From Bacteroidota bacterium (GTDB lineage Bacteria; Bacteroidota; Bacteroidia; Cytophagales; Cyclobacteriaceae), in contig QGUY01000178.1 in assembly GCA_003242315.1 (NCBI GenBank), positions 1 through 8,203 on the forward strand: a stretch of DNA of 8,203 bases. Reading direction: 5' to 3'. Numbering within the stretch: the stretch's first letter is position 1; each line of letters begins with the position of its first letter. Shown piece after piece: positions 1 through 7,147 of this stretch. The notes under the pieces were generated by a model that saw nothing but the letters and a program-made list of their open reading frames with translations, was not told where the DNA came from and did not search any database. The position numbers and the translations under genes are program-made.

Positions 1-301
1 TTTTTCTTGCAAATTTTTTTGCCCCATTCCCCCCGTTCAGGTCAGTCCCGACCTCAGTGTTGCGCGCATTTATGTGAGCATGATGCTGCAGGAAGACAAG
101 GCCGCCATCCTTCAGCGCATCGAATCGCACAAGAAGGAAATCCGTCGTGATCTTGGCAACCGGATCGGGAAACAAGTGCGCATCATCCCTGAGTTGATTT
201 TTTATGTCGATAAAGTGGAGGAGGAGGCGATGCGACTCGAGGCATTGATCCGGAGCCTCAACATCCCGCCAGCCACTGACGATCCGAAAGAATCAACGTG
301 A
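1..301 (+). CDS. rbfA: Ribosome-binding factor A, 3' part (5' end outside window)
   Basis: RbfA is a small KH-like protein that binds the free 30S subunit and helps mature the 5' end of 16S rRNA. Residues encoded from about position 35 match the C-terminal half of the family: VQVSPDLSVARIYVS, then a helix rich in Lys and Glu, then LGNRIGKQVRIIPELIFYVD and a short acidic tail ending at TGA 299-301. The GTG at 74 is internal, because the family motif continues upstream in frame (SPDLSVARIY), so the true start lies before base 1. Upstream of about position 35 the frame reads FSCKFFCPIPP, which does not look like RbfA. The frame starting at position 6 gives LANFFAPF, which fits somewhat better, so one base may be missing in the C run at 29-34. 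The next gene starts 6 nt downstream, suggesting cotranscription. Identity is confident; the first 35 bases are not. Confidence 0.9.
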   Translation, partial: FSCKFFCPIPPVQVSPDLSVARIYVSMMLQEDKAAILQRIESHKKEIRRDLGNRIGKQVRIIPELIFYVDKVEEEAMRLEALIRSLNIPPATDDPKEST

Positions 302-307
302 CCTGCC

Positions 308-1531
308 TTGAACCTGCCTCTCTTCATCGCCGGACGTTATCTCTTTTCCAGGAGGAAGAAGAATTTCATTAACATCATCTCGATCATTTCCATAGTGGTG
401 GTAGCCGTCATCACGGCGGCACTCATCGTGGTACTTTCCGTGTTCAACGGGCTGGAAGAATTGCTTCGTTCACTCAATAACTCTTTCGATCCTCCACTGA
501 AGATCGAAGCCGTCGTGGGGAAATCATTCGAAGTAACGGACGAGCTGCGCGACAAGATCGAATCGATTGAAGGTGTTGAATTTGTAACCGAGGTAATTGA
601 AGACTATGCGTACGTGCGATACCGCGATGCTAATCAATTGGTGATGCTAAAAGGTGTGAGCGAAAACTTTATCGACCAGCATCGAATTGACAACAACATC
701 GTCGCGGGCGATGTGGCGTTGTATCGCAATGGGATTCCCTTGGCCATCGTCGGCATGGGTATACGCAACACGCTTTCCATCGACATCGGCGAGACATTGC
801 ACGCGATGCATGTATACTACATAAGGAACACAGAAGGCTCTTCCTTTGGTCCGGGCGGTCCTTACACACAAAGGCGAATCTATCCCGGCGCCGTCTTTTC
901 TATCATCCAGAATCTCGACGACAACTACGTCATCGTGCCTTTGGATTTCGCTGTCGACTTGCTCGACTACGGTAACCGGCGCACTTCACTTGAGATCAAG
1001 GTTGTCAACGAAAGAGCCACTGACAGAGTGCAGGCAGCGATACAACAAGTTTTGGGTGATGGTTTTCGCGTGCTGAACCGCGAACAGCAACACAAAGATC
1101 TCTATAAGCTTTTGCGCATGGAGAAGCTGTTTGCTTTCCTGGCCCTGGCGCTACTGCTTTGCATCGGGTCGATTAACATCTTCTTTACCCTGATGATGCT
1201 TGCCCTTGACAAGAAACGCGATGTTTCGATCCTCGCTGCCATGGGTGCCCAACTTAAGACCATCCGAAATGTATTTCTTCTCGAAGGCGGACTGATTGCC
1301 ATAATGGGAACGGTAATTGGCCTCGCAATAGGCGGTGCGTTATGCGTGGTTCAGCGCGAGTACGGATTGGTGTCTATGGGTATGGAATCCGCGGTAATGG
1401 AGGGCTATCCGGTAAAATTGGTCTTTCATGACATCCTGTACGTGGTCATTACCATGTGCATTATTACGTTTTCCATTTCCTACCGTCCGGCCACCCTTGC
1501 CGCCCGCTTTTCCTCTGTGCAGCACCTTTAA
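308..1531 (+). CDS. FtsX/LolCE-family ABC transporter permease
   Basis: This is an integral inner-membrane permease of the type that works with a separate LolD-like ATPase to move lipoproteins or other envelope substrates. At 407 aa it is normal for the LolC/LolE family. It shows the expected layout: a short N-terminal cytoplasmic stretch with basic residues (FSRRKKNF), TM1 at about 21-47, a large extracytoplasmic domain at about 48-270, TM2 at about 273-299, a cytoplasmic coupling segment (DKKRDVSILAAMGA, 301-314), TM3 at about 322-348 and TM4 at about 375-391. The TTG start is chosen because MNLPLFIAGRYLFSRRKK matches the usual N-terminus of Bacteroidota homologues and no nearby ATG precedes it. 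No Shine-Dalgarno is seen. It follows rbfA by 6 nt, probably as one transcript. No ATPase gene lies in the window, so the substrate cannot be told; lipoprotein release is family knowledge, not proven here. Confidence 0.9.
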   Translation: MNLPLFIAGRYLFSRRKKNFINIISIISIVVVAVITAALIVVLSVFNGLEELLRSLNNSFDPPLKIEAVVGKSFEVTDELRDKIESIEGVEFVTEVIEDYAYVRYRDANQLVMLKGVSENFIDQHRIDNNIVAGDVALYRNGIPLAIVGMGIRNTLSIDIGETLHAMHVYYIRNTEGSSFGPGGPYTQRRIYPGAVFSIIQNLDDNYVIVPLDFAVDLLDYGNRRTSLEIKVVNERATDRVQAAIQQVLGDGFRVLNREQQHKDLYKLLRMEKLFAFLALALLLCIGSINIFFTLMMLALDKKRDVSILAAMGAQLKTIRNVFLLEGGLIAIMGTVIGLAIGGALCVVQREYGLVSMGMESAVMEGYPVKLVFHDILYVVITMCIITFSISYRPATLAARFSSVQHL

Positions 1532-1625
1532 CGAGCGGAGACGAATTATTTCGAGAAAATGCGTAAATGCTCAGCATTTCGACGTATTTTGCAGGTTCGT
1601 TTGATCCTCCGAAGCCACGGTTTAT

Positions 1626-4553
1626 ATGAAGGTGTCTGCTTCCCAGCCGTTTCAAATCGTCTATTCGCTGTATCTGCACGAATACCTGGGATTTATCTTC
1701 GAGTCCTACGTGGTTCATCTGGACGAAAAGGGCAAGCTGACCTTCCAACACCAGAATATTTCAACGAAAAATGCCCGTGAATTCTCCCGGGGACTAGATG
1801 ACCGCGATTTCGAATTGATCGAGATTGTGGATTCTATGCAACAGGAGGCCGTCGTAAAGCGGTTTAACAGCAAGTTTGTCAAACCCGAGGAATTTTTTCC
1901 CAAGGTGTATGACAAAGAAAAGGGAAACCCAGCCCTCCGCGAGGAGATCGAAAACTATATGGAGCGCCGGCGAAGCAAGATCCTGGAGCGCCTCCGTGGA
2001 AAAAAACTGTTCGAGATGGGCAACGACGGTGAACCCACGTGGCGACGGCTCGAAGTACTCGACAAACGTGCCACGATCCAGTTCCATTTCGTAAGGACAC
2101 CTGAGCATACAAATTACTATCCTACCGTATACTACGAGGGCAAAAAGCTCGAACTGTTAAACTCCAGCGCATACCTGATATGCAAGGATCCGGCCTGGAT
2201 GGTATTGAACGGAAAGCTTTACGGATTCGAAAAGTATGTTGATGGCAAAAAGTTGTTGCCGTTCTTTACGAAGAAGTATGTCGTCATCCCGAAGAATGTA
2301 GAAGAGACGTACTATAACCGCTTTGTCGCACCGCTCATTGCGAGTTTCGACGACGTAGAGGCGAATGGATTCCAGATCAACAAGAACGTATACGACCCGC
2401 TGCCGATCCTGACGCTCTCGGAACTCAGTACAGCGCCCAGTCCTGATCTCTACGGGAATTCTGGTGAAGACAGGAGCGACGAGTCGGGCAAAATACTTTT
2501 CGACCTCTCATTCAAATACGGAAAGCACCGCTTTCGCGGCGACAATCTGGGGCCCGTTAGCGTTACCGTGGAGCGCCAGGGAGACGATTACATCTTCCAT
2601 CGCATCACGAGGCAGACAGAAGCGGAAAAAAATTTCCTTCACACGCTTCAAAAACTTGGTCTTCCCATGAAGGGTTTCCGGGTGGCAATACCCAAGTCGG
2701 AAGCCTTCTCATGGCTTAATGAAAACCGTGTCAATCTCCTTAACCTTGGCTTTGAAGTAAGTCAGCCCGAAGCGCGTGACAAGAAGTACTTTGTCGGCAA
2801 GGCTGTCATCGAGGTGGAAGTAAAAGAGAGTATCGACTGGTTCGATATTCACGCCACCATCCGCTTCGGTGAGTTTGAGATCCCGTTTAAGGAACTGCGA
2901 AAGCTGATCCTCCGCAAAAAGGTAGAGTTCAAATTGCCCAATGGTGAGATCGCTATCATTCCTGATGTGTGGTTAACGAAATACGCCGACCTGTTCGCGC
3001 TGAGCGAATCAGAAGGCGCTAATGAAAAACCTGTCCTCAGGAAACACCACCTTAACCTGGTGCGCGAACTCGAAGAAGGCAATCTAGCAAAGGTTCATCT
3101 CAGCGATAGACTTCGTTCGCTCACCTCCTTCTCTGGCATAAAGAATTATCCGGTCCCGCAAGGATTCGTCGGCGAGCTACGACCTTATCAAAAAGCGGGA
3201 TACAACTGGCTTCGTTTCCTGAATGAATACAGGCTGGGCGGATGTCTCGCAGATGATATGGGTCTTGGCAAGACCGTACAGACGCTTGCGCTCCTGCAGT
3301 CAGAAAAGGAAGCAGGTAACGGCACATCGCTGCTCATCATGCCCACATCTCTCATTTACAACTGGGAAATGGAGGCGGCGAAATTTACACCGTCGCTGAA
3401 GGTGCTGACGTACACAGGCACGCTTCGCAACAAAGACATCCAGCGCTTTCAACACTACGACCTCGTGCTCACGTCGTACGGTATCACGCGGCTTGATGTG
3501 GATCTGCTGAAACAGTTCCCCTTCAACTATGTGATCCTCGACGAATCGCAGGTTATCAAGAATCCGACCTCCAATATCGCGAAGGCTGTAAGGGAACTCC
3601 GGTCGCGCAATCGGCTGGTGCTTACCGGGACGCCGCTGGAAAATACGACACTCGATCTCTGGTCGCAGATCAGCTTTATCAATCCAGGGTTGCTGGGTAC
3701 ACAATCGTACTTTAGAAACGAGTATCAGAATCCGATTGAAAAGAAAGGTGATGAGGCGAAGTCGAAACGACTCAATGCCATCATCAAACCTTTTATCCTT
3801 CGTCGCCACAAATCGCAGGTGGCCACTGAACTTCCGGAAAAGGTTGAGCACATCCAATACTGCGAGATGACGCCGGAGCAGGAACGCCTCTACGAAGAGG
3901 TCAAGGCCTACTACCGCGGGAAGATTCTCAACATGATCGACCAGGAAGGTATTGGCAGCAGCCGGTTTATGATCCTGGAGGGCCTCACCAAGCTGCGTCA
4001 GCTCGCCAACCACCCGCGTATGGTGGAGCAGTCTTATTCAGGCGACTCGGGAAAACTCGAGGACATTACACATATGCTTGAAAATGCCCTCTCCGAGGGA
4101 CACAAGGTTTTGGTGTTTAGCCAATTCGTCAAGCACCTGGGTATCATAAGGAATTTCCTTAAGTCAGCCCGTATTGACTATGCTTACCTGGACGGGTCCA
4201 GTATCGATCGCAAGGAACAGGTGCAGCGATTTAACCGCGACCCCAACCTGCGCGTATTCCTGATCTCCATCAAGGCAGGCGGATTGGGTCTTAACCTCAC
4301 CGAAGCCGACTACGTCTTCATCCTTGATCCGTGGTGGAACCCCGCCGTCGAAGCGCAGGCGGTCGACCGCGCACACCGTATCGGACAAAAGAAGAAGGTG
4401 TTCACCTACAAGTTCATTACGCGGAACTCCGTAGAGGAAAAAATTTTAACCCTTCAGAAGAAAAAGCTCAAGCTATCTTCAGACCTTATCACCACGGAAG
4501 AAAGCTTCATGAAACAGCTTACCCGTGAAGATATTGAGCTGATGCTCGATTAG
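1626..4553 (+). CDS. SNF2-family helicase (DEAD/DEAH superfamily 2)
   Basis: This is an ATP-dependent nucleic-acid translocase or remodeller of 975 aa. The C-terminal half holds a complete SNF2 core: Q-like motif RPYQKAGYNWL (519-529), motif I with Walker A DDMGLGKT (Lys549), motif II DESQ (639-642), motif III LTGTP (666-670), motif IV-like VLVFSQF (828-834), motif V SIKAGGLGLNL (881-891) and motif VI QAVDRAHRIGQ (911-921). The first ~505 residues have no motif I can name; they include a charged patch (YMERRRSKILERLRGKK) and several beta-rich stretches, and resemble the N-terminal extension of other Bacteroidota SNF2 proteins. DESQ in place of DEAH/DEAQ is, as far as I recall, usual in this subgroup. 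The ATG is chosen because MKVSASQPFQIVYSLY looks like the normal family start. It sits 94 nt after the permease stop, so it may have its own promoter. Its cellular role is unknown; no neighbouring gene points to a defence or restriction system. Confidence 0.92.
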   Translation: MKVSASQPFQIVYSLYLHEYLGFIFESYVVHLDEKGKLTFQHQNISTKNAREFSRGLDDRDFELIEIVDSMQQEAVVKRFNSKFVKPEEFFPKVYDKEKGNPALREEIENYMERRRSKILERLRGKKLFEMGNDGEPTWRRLEVLDKRATIQFHFVRTPEHTNYYPTVYYEGKKLELLNSSAYLICKDPAWMVLNGKLYGFEKYVDGKKLLPFFTKKYVVIPKNVEETYYNRFVAPLIASFDDVEANGFQINKNVYDPLPILTLSELSTAPSPDLYGNSGEDRSDESGKILFDLSFKYGKHRFRGDNLGPVSVTVERQGDDYIFHRITRQTEAEKNFLHTLQKLGLPMKGFRVAIPKSEAFSWLNENRVNLLNLGFEVSQPEARDKKYFVGKAVIEVEVKESIDWFDIHATIRFGEFEIPFKELRKLILRKKVEFKLPNGEIAIIPDVWLTKYADLFALSESEGANEKPVLRKHHLNLVRELEEGNLAKVHLSDRLRSLTSFSGIKNYPVPQGFVGELRPYQKAGYNWLRFLNEYRLGGCLADDMGLGKTVQTLALLQSEKEAGNGTSLLIMPTSLIYNWEMEAAKFTPSLKVLTYTGTLRNKDIQRFQHYDLVLTSYGITRLDVDLLKQFPFNYVILDESQVIKNPTSNIAKAVRELRSRNRLVLTGTPLENTTLDLWSQISFINPGLLGTQSYFRNEYQNPIEKKGDEAKSKRLNAIIKPFILRRHKSQVATELPEKVEHIQYCEMTPEQERLYEEVKAYYRGKILNMIDQEGIGSSRFMILEGLTKLRQLANHPRMVEQSYSGDSGKLEDITHMLENALSEGHKVLVFSQFVKHLGIIRNFLKSARIDYAYLDGSSIDRKEQVQRFNRDPNLRVFLISIKAGGLGLNLTEADYVFILDPWWNPAVEAQAVDRAHRIGQKKKVFTYKFITRNSVEEKILTLQKKKLKLSSDLITTEESFMKQLTREDIELMLD

Positions 4554-4583
4554 TAGGCAACCAGGATACCGGTTTTCAAGGGA

Positions 4584-4614
4584 CCCGACGCGATCGTCAA
4601 TTCATAACGTCGGG
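4584..4614. repeat. Inverted repeat (possible stem-loop) downstream of SNF2 gene
   Basis: CCCGACG at 4584-4590 pairs perfectly with CGTCGGG at 4608-4614, leaving a 17-nt loop, 31 nt after the helicase stop codon. It could form a 7-bp GC-rich stem and help end the helicase transcript. No U-tract follows on either strand and the loop is long, so it is not a convincing intrinsic terminator. The match may be chance. Confidence 0.25.
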
Positions 4615-4683
4615 ACAAGATTGACTAATATCCGGATTTAACTTCTTCTTCCTATCTTTTGAACGTTTTTCAAGTGGGGCACG

Positions 4684-4731
4684 ACTTCACCACTTCAACA
4701 TTCCAACACTTCAGCACTTCAGCACTTCAAG
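4684..4731 (+). repeat. Six tandem 8-bp units directly before the dehydrogenase start
   Basis: Six contiguous 8-mers are seen: ACTTCACC, ACTTCAAC, ATTCCAAC, ACTTCAGC, ACTTCAGC and ACTTCAAG, with consensus ACTTCAxC. The array ends 2 nt before the ATG at 4734. The unit length is not a multiple of three and its translation in the downstream frame is low-complexity (Thr, Ser, Phe, Gln), so it is better read as leader than as coding sequence. The RNA would be rich in A, C and U and poor in structure. Changes in copy number could alter spacing to a promoter or initiation efficiency. Function is inference; the repeat itself is directly visible. Confidence 0.8.
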
Positions 4732-4733
4732 AC

Positions 4734-5540
4734 ATGAAAAACAAGGCAGTCATCATCACTGGGGGTTCATCCGGAATAGGCAAGGCGCTGGCCGCTGAAT
4801 TTGGCCGCCGGGGTAGCCGCATATTGATAACGGGTCGCGACGGCGAAACGCTCAATCAGGCAGTTGCTGAACTGCGGCAGCAGGGCATCGACGCGGTGGG
4901 CTTTCGGGCAGACGTGTCGAAAGAAGAAGATAACCGCCTCATGGCCGAAGAGGCGTTAAAGCATTTTGGCAAAATCGATATCCTCATCAATAACGCGGGC
5001 ATCTCCATGCGTGCGCTTTTTTCGGAAGTAGACCTGAACGTCATCAAGAAGGTGATGGACATCAACTTCTACGGAGTGCTGTATGCCACGAAGTATTGCC
5101 TTCCGGAAATCATCCGCAACAAGGGCTCGGTAATTGGCATAAGTTCTGTTGCCGGCTTTCGCGGATTGCCGGGACGTGCCGGATATTCGGCATCCAAGTT
5201 CGCACTCAATGGGTTTCTGGAAGTGTTGCGCACGGAGCTTCTGAAGTCGGGAGTGCACGTGCTGACTGCATGCCCGGGATTCACGGCGAGCGGCATACGT
5301 CAACGCTCGCTTACAAAGGATGGTACGCCGCAGGGTGTGTCGCCTCGCAATGAAGAAAAGATGATGACTGCCGAGGAATGTGCGCGTCACATTTACAACG
5401 CGACCGTAAAGCGAAAACGGATCATCATTCTCACAACGCAGGGGAAACTCGCGGTCTGGCTGAATAAGCTCTTCCCGGGACTCGCAGACAAAATGGTGTA
5501 CAACGTCATGGCGCGTGAGGCCAATGCGCCCATTCAATGA
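4734..5540 (+). CDS. Short-chain dehydrogenase/reductase (classical SDR)
   Basis: This is an NAD(P)-dependent oxidoreductase of 268 aa with a Rossmann fold and, probably, a cytoplasmic location. All classical SDR elements are present: TGGSSGIG cofactor loop (9-16), basic residue after beta-2 (GRD, 34-36) favouring NADP(H), Asp60-Val61, NNAG (86-89), and the catalytic set Asn111, Ser138, Tyr151 and Lys155 in YSASK. The PGF motif (181-183) follows the active site. The C-terminal ~40 residues are hydrophobic and basic (KLAVWLNKLFPGLADKMVY), as in DHRS7-like SDRs, and may touch a lipid substrate or membrane. The substrate cannot be predicted. An in-frame TTG at 4659 would add 25 residues, but those are encoded by the 8-bp tandem repeat and its flank, while MKNKAVIITGGSSGIG is a standard SDR start, so ATG 4734 is chosen. 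Its stop abuts a converging gene remnant. Confidence 0.93.
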   Translation: MKNKAVIITGGSSGIGKALAAEFGRRGSRILITGRDGETLNQAVAELRQQGIDAVGFRADVSKEEDNRLMAEEALKHFGKIDILINNAGISMRALFSEVDLNVIKKVMDINFYGVLYATKYCLPEIIRNKGSVIGISSVAGFRGLPGRAGYSASKFALNGFLEVLRTELLKSGVHVLTACPGFTASGIRQRSLTKDGTPQGVSPRNEEKMMTAEECARHIYNATVKRKRIIILTTQGKLAVWLNKLFPGLADKMVYNVMAREANAPIQ

Positions 5541-5723
5541 TCACGTCTTGTTCATCAATACCAGCTTCGTGTTGTCCGCTTTGCGGATAGCTCTGCGAAA
5601 CTCTACGTAATCGTTGTACTGCGCTGCCGGATATCTCCCCTTGCGTAGGGCAAAACGGCGCACATAGAGAACCCCAATCACGGTCGGCAAAAACCCGGTG
5701 CGACGCGGGCTTATGTAAGGTTT
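5541..5723 (-). pseudogene. 3' remnant of a gene, probably transglutaminase-like DUF3857 family
   Basis: The minus strand is open for 60 codons, from a stop at 5724-5726 to a TGA read from 5541-5543. The last ~40 codons (about 5544-5663) look like protein: VRRFALRKGRYPAAQYNDY, then VEFRRAIRKADNTKLVLMNK and a final Thr before the stop. This resembles the end of DUF3857/transglutaminase-like proteins of Bacteroidota, which close with a basic strand, a Tyr-Pro-containing turn, a helix and a VL-x-K tail. The upstream ~20 codons (KPYISPRRTGFLPTVIG) do not look related and there is no good start codon, only GTG or TTG. The rest of the gene is missing because intact radA follows immediately. I infer a truncated relic left by deletion. 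Alternatives are an unrecognised small protein or chance. An open frame of this length alone is weak evidence; the tail similarity and the exact abutment with the dehydrogenase stop make it more likely. Confidence 0.5.
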
Positions 5724-5726
5724 TTA

Positions 5727-5734
5727 TACCTTTG
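5727..5734 (+). promoter_or_regulatory. Putative Bacteroidota -7 promoter box for radA
   Basis: TACCTTTG is a perfect match to TAnnTTTG, the -7 element used by the primary sigma factor of Bacteroidota. Transcription would start near 5741, giving a leader of only about 12 nt before TTG 5753. I see no clear TTTG -33 element at the expected distance upstream, so the box stands alone. It overlaps the alternative TTG codon at 5732, which argues against that codon as a start. Confidence 0.5.
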
Positions 5735-5752
5735 GAGCTAAAACGTAACCGC

Positions 5753-7129
5753 TTGGCTAAACTCCGATCACTCTTTTTTTGTCAACAATGCGGCTACGAG
5801 TCGCCCAAGTGGCTCGGTAAGTGTCCTGCATGCGGATCATGGAACTCTTTTGTAGAAGAGGTCGTCCAGAAGCAGGAGGTAGGTAAAACGGACTGGCGCA
5901 CATCATCTGGGGGAACGCAACGCGTAGCGCAACCGAAACGCCTCAACGAGATCGGTGAAGGAACGGAAGCGCGCCTGATGACGCAGGACAATGAACTGAA
6001 TCGCGTGCTGGGCGGCGGTATCGTTCCGGGATCACTCATTCTCATCGGAGGCGAGCCCGGCATTGGTAAGTCGACCCTCATGCTGCAGCTCGGTACTTCG
6101 CTGTCAGGGAGAAAAACGCTTTATGTGTCAGGCGAAGAAAGTGAGCAGCAGATCAAGATGCGCGCATCGCGCATGGGAATTAACGGGACCGATTGTTTTA
6201 TCCTCACCGAAACGCGAACCCGTAACATCTTCCAGGCTATTGAATCGATACAACCCGACCTCGTTGTCATCGATTCTATTCAGACATTGTATTCCGACCT
6301 GCTAGACTCGGCGGCAGGAAGCATTGCACAGGTTCGACAATGCGCAGGTGAATTGCTCAAGTTTGCCAAAGAGTCCGACACTCCAGTCATTCTGATCGGT
6401 CATATCACAAAAGATGGCCTGTTGGCAGGACCGAAAGTTCTGGAGCACATGGTCGACACCGTACTCCAATTTGAAGGTGATCGACACCTTGTATATCGAA
6501 TTCTGCGTACAGTGAAAAACCGCTTTGGGCCAACGTCGGAGATGGGCATCTATGAAATGCAGGGCAACGGTTTGCGGCAGGTCTCTAATCCATCTGAAAT
6601 CCTTTTGTCACAAAAGGATCCGAACCTGAGCGGTATAACAATTGGGGCGACCATCGAAGGAAATCGGCCGCTCCTGATAGAAGTGCAGTCTTTGGTCAGT
6701 CCCGCAGCCTATGGCACACCCCAACGTACTACTACCGGCTTCGATCCAAAACGACTCAACATGCTGTTGGCGGTACTGGAAAAGCGTTGCGGCTTTCCAA
6801 TGGGGCGCTACGATGTATTTGTCAACATGGCTGGTGGCATCAAGGTAGAAGACCCCGCCATCGACCTCGCTCTTTGCGTTTCCCTGATCTCGTCTCTGCA
6901 CGAGATTCCCGTGTCAGACAAGGTCGCATTTGCTGCTGAAGTGGGGCTGGGAGGAGAACTTCGTGCCGTCCATCGCGCTGACCAGCGAATTTCAGAGGCA
7001 GAGAAGCTGGGCTTCCGCGAAATTTACATCTCCAAATACAATAAGAAGTCGGTCGACTTTGAAAAGCCAAACATCAAAGTCAACGCAATGGGTAAACTCC
7101 AGGAGGTTATCCAGGACATGATGGGATAA
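5753..7129 (+). CDS. radA: DNA repair protein RadA (Sms)
   Basis: RadA is a RecA-like, hexameric DnaB-type ATPase that drives branch migration during homologous recombination and repair. The 458-aa product matches the usual ~455-460 aa. Domains in order: an N-terminal zinc finger with Cys10-x2-Cys13 and Cys24-x2-Cys27; Walker A GGEPGIGKST (99-108, Lys106); Walker B region LVVIDSIQT (170-178); the RadA-specific KNRFG motif (255-259); and a C-terminal Lon protease-like domain (about 285-458) used as a scaffold. TTG 5753 is chosen over TTG 5732 because MAKLRSLFFCQQCG is the typical spacing to the zinc finger and because a -7 promoter box overlaps 5732. No Shine-Dalgarno is visible. A UPF0316 gene follows after 18 nt, so the two are probably cotranscribed. 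No residues expected for function are missing. Confidence 0.96.
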   Translation: MAKLRSLFFCQQCGYESPKWLGKCPACGSWNSFVEEVVQKQEVGKTDWRTSSGGTQRVAQPKRLNEIGEGTEARLMTQDNELNRVLGGGIVPGSLILIGGEPGIGKSTLMLQLGTSLSGRKTLYVSGEESEQQIKMRASRMGINGTDCFILTETRTRNIFQAIESIQPDLVVIDSIQTLYSDLLDSAAGSIAQVRQCAGELLKFAKESDTPVILIGHITKDGLLAGPKVLEHMVDTVLQFEGDRHLVYRILRTVKNRFGPTSEMGIYEMQGNGLRQVSNPSEILLSQKDPNLSGITIGATIEGNRPLLIEVQSLVSPAAYGTPQRTTTGFDPKRLNMLLAVLEKRCGFPMGRYDVFVNMAGGIKVEDPAIDLALCVSLISSLHEIPVSDKVAFAAEVGLGGELRAVHRADQRISEAEKLGFREIYISKYNKKSVDFEKPNIKVNAMGKLQEVIQDMMG

Positions 7130-7147
7130 TCAGTGAATTGACCAAAC

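Noticed and set aside
1544..1555. CGAA-TTAT-TTCG inverted repeat after the permease stop
   Set aside because: A 4-bp stem without a T-run is too weak to call a terminator.
1585..1591. TATTTTG before the SNF2 gene as a possible promoter box
   Set aside because: It is one base short of TAnnTTTG and has no matching -33 element, so it is not better than chance in an AT-rich spacer.
3540..3551. DESQ instead of DEAH/DEAQ in helicase motif II as a possible defect
   Set aside because: The two acidic residues needed for metal and ATP hydrolysis are kept, and Ser at this position is, to my recollection, normal in this bacterial SNF2 subgroup.
3300..4013. 237-codon minus-strand open frame inside the SNF2 helicase
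   Set aside because: It is antisense to the conserved helicase core, has no recognisable protein features and follows from the codon bias of the real gene.
1626..4553. SNF2 helicase as part of a phage-defence system
   Set aside because: No methylase, nuclease, phospholipase D or other defence partner lies in the window; neighbours are housekeeping genes.
4653..4661. TATCTTTTG, near-match to the Bacteroidota -7 box before the dehydrogenase
   Set aside because: The spacer between TA and TTTG is three bases instead of two and no -33 TTG lies at the right distance; the TTGAC at 4621 is too far upstream.
4956..5537. 193-codon minus-strand open frame opposite the dehydrogenase
   Set aside because: It is antisense to catalytic SDR motifs and its translation shows no family resemblance; a shadow frame.
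5575..5587. Small hairpin TCCGC-TTT-GCGGA between the dehydrogenase and radA
   Set aside because: It lies inside the apparent coding remnant, where it spells Ile-Arg-Lys-Ala-Asp, and has no T-run on either side, so a terminator role is not supported.
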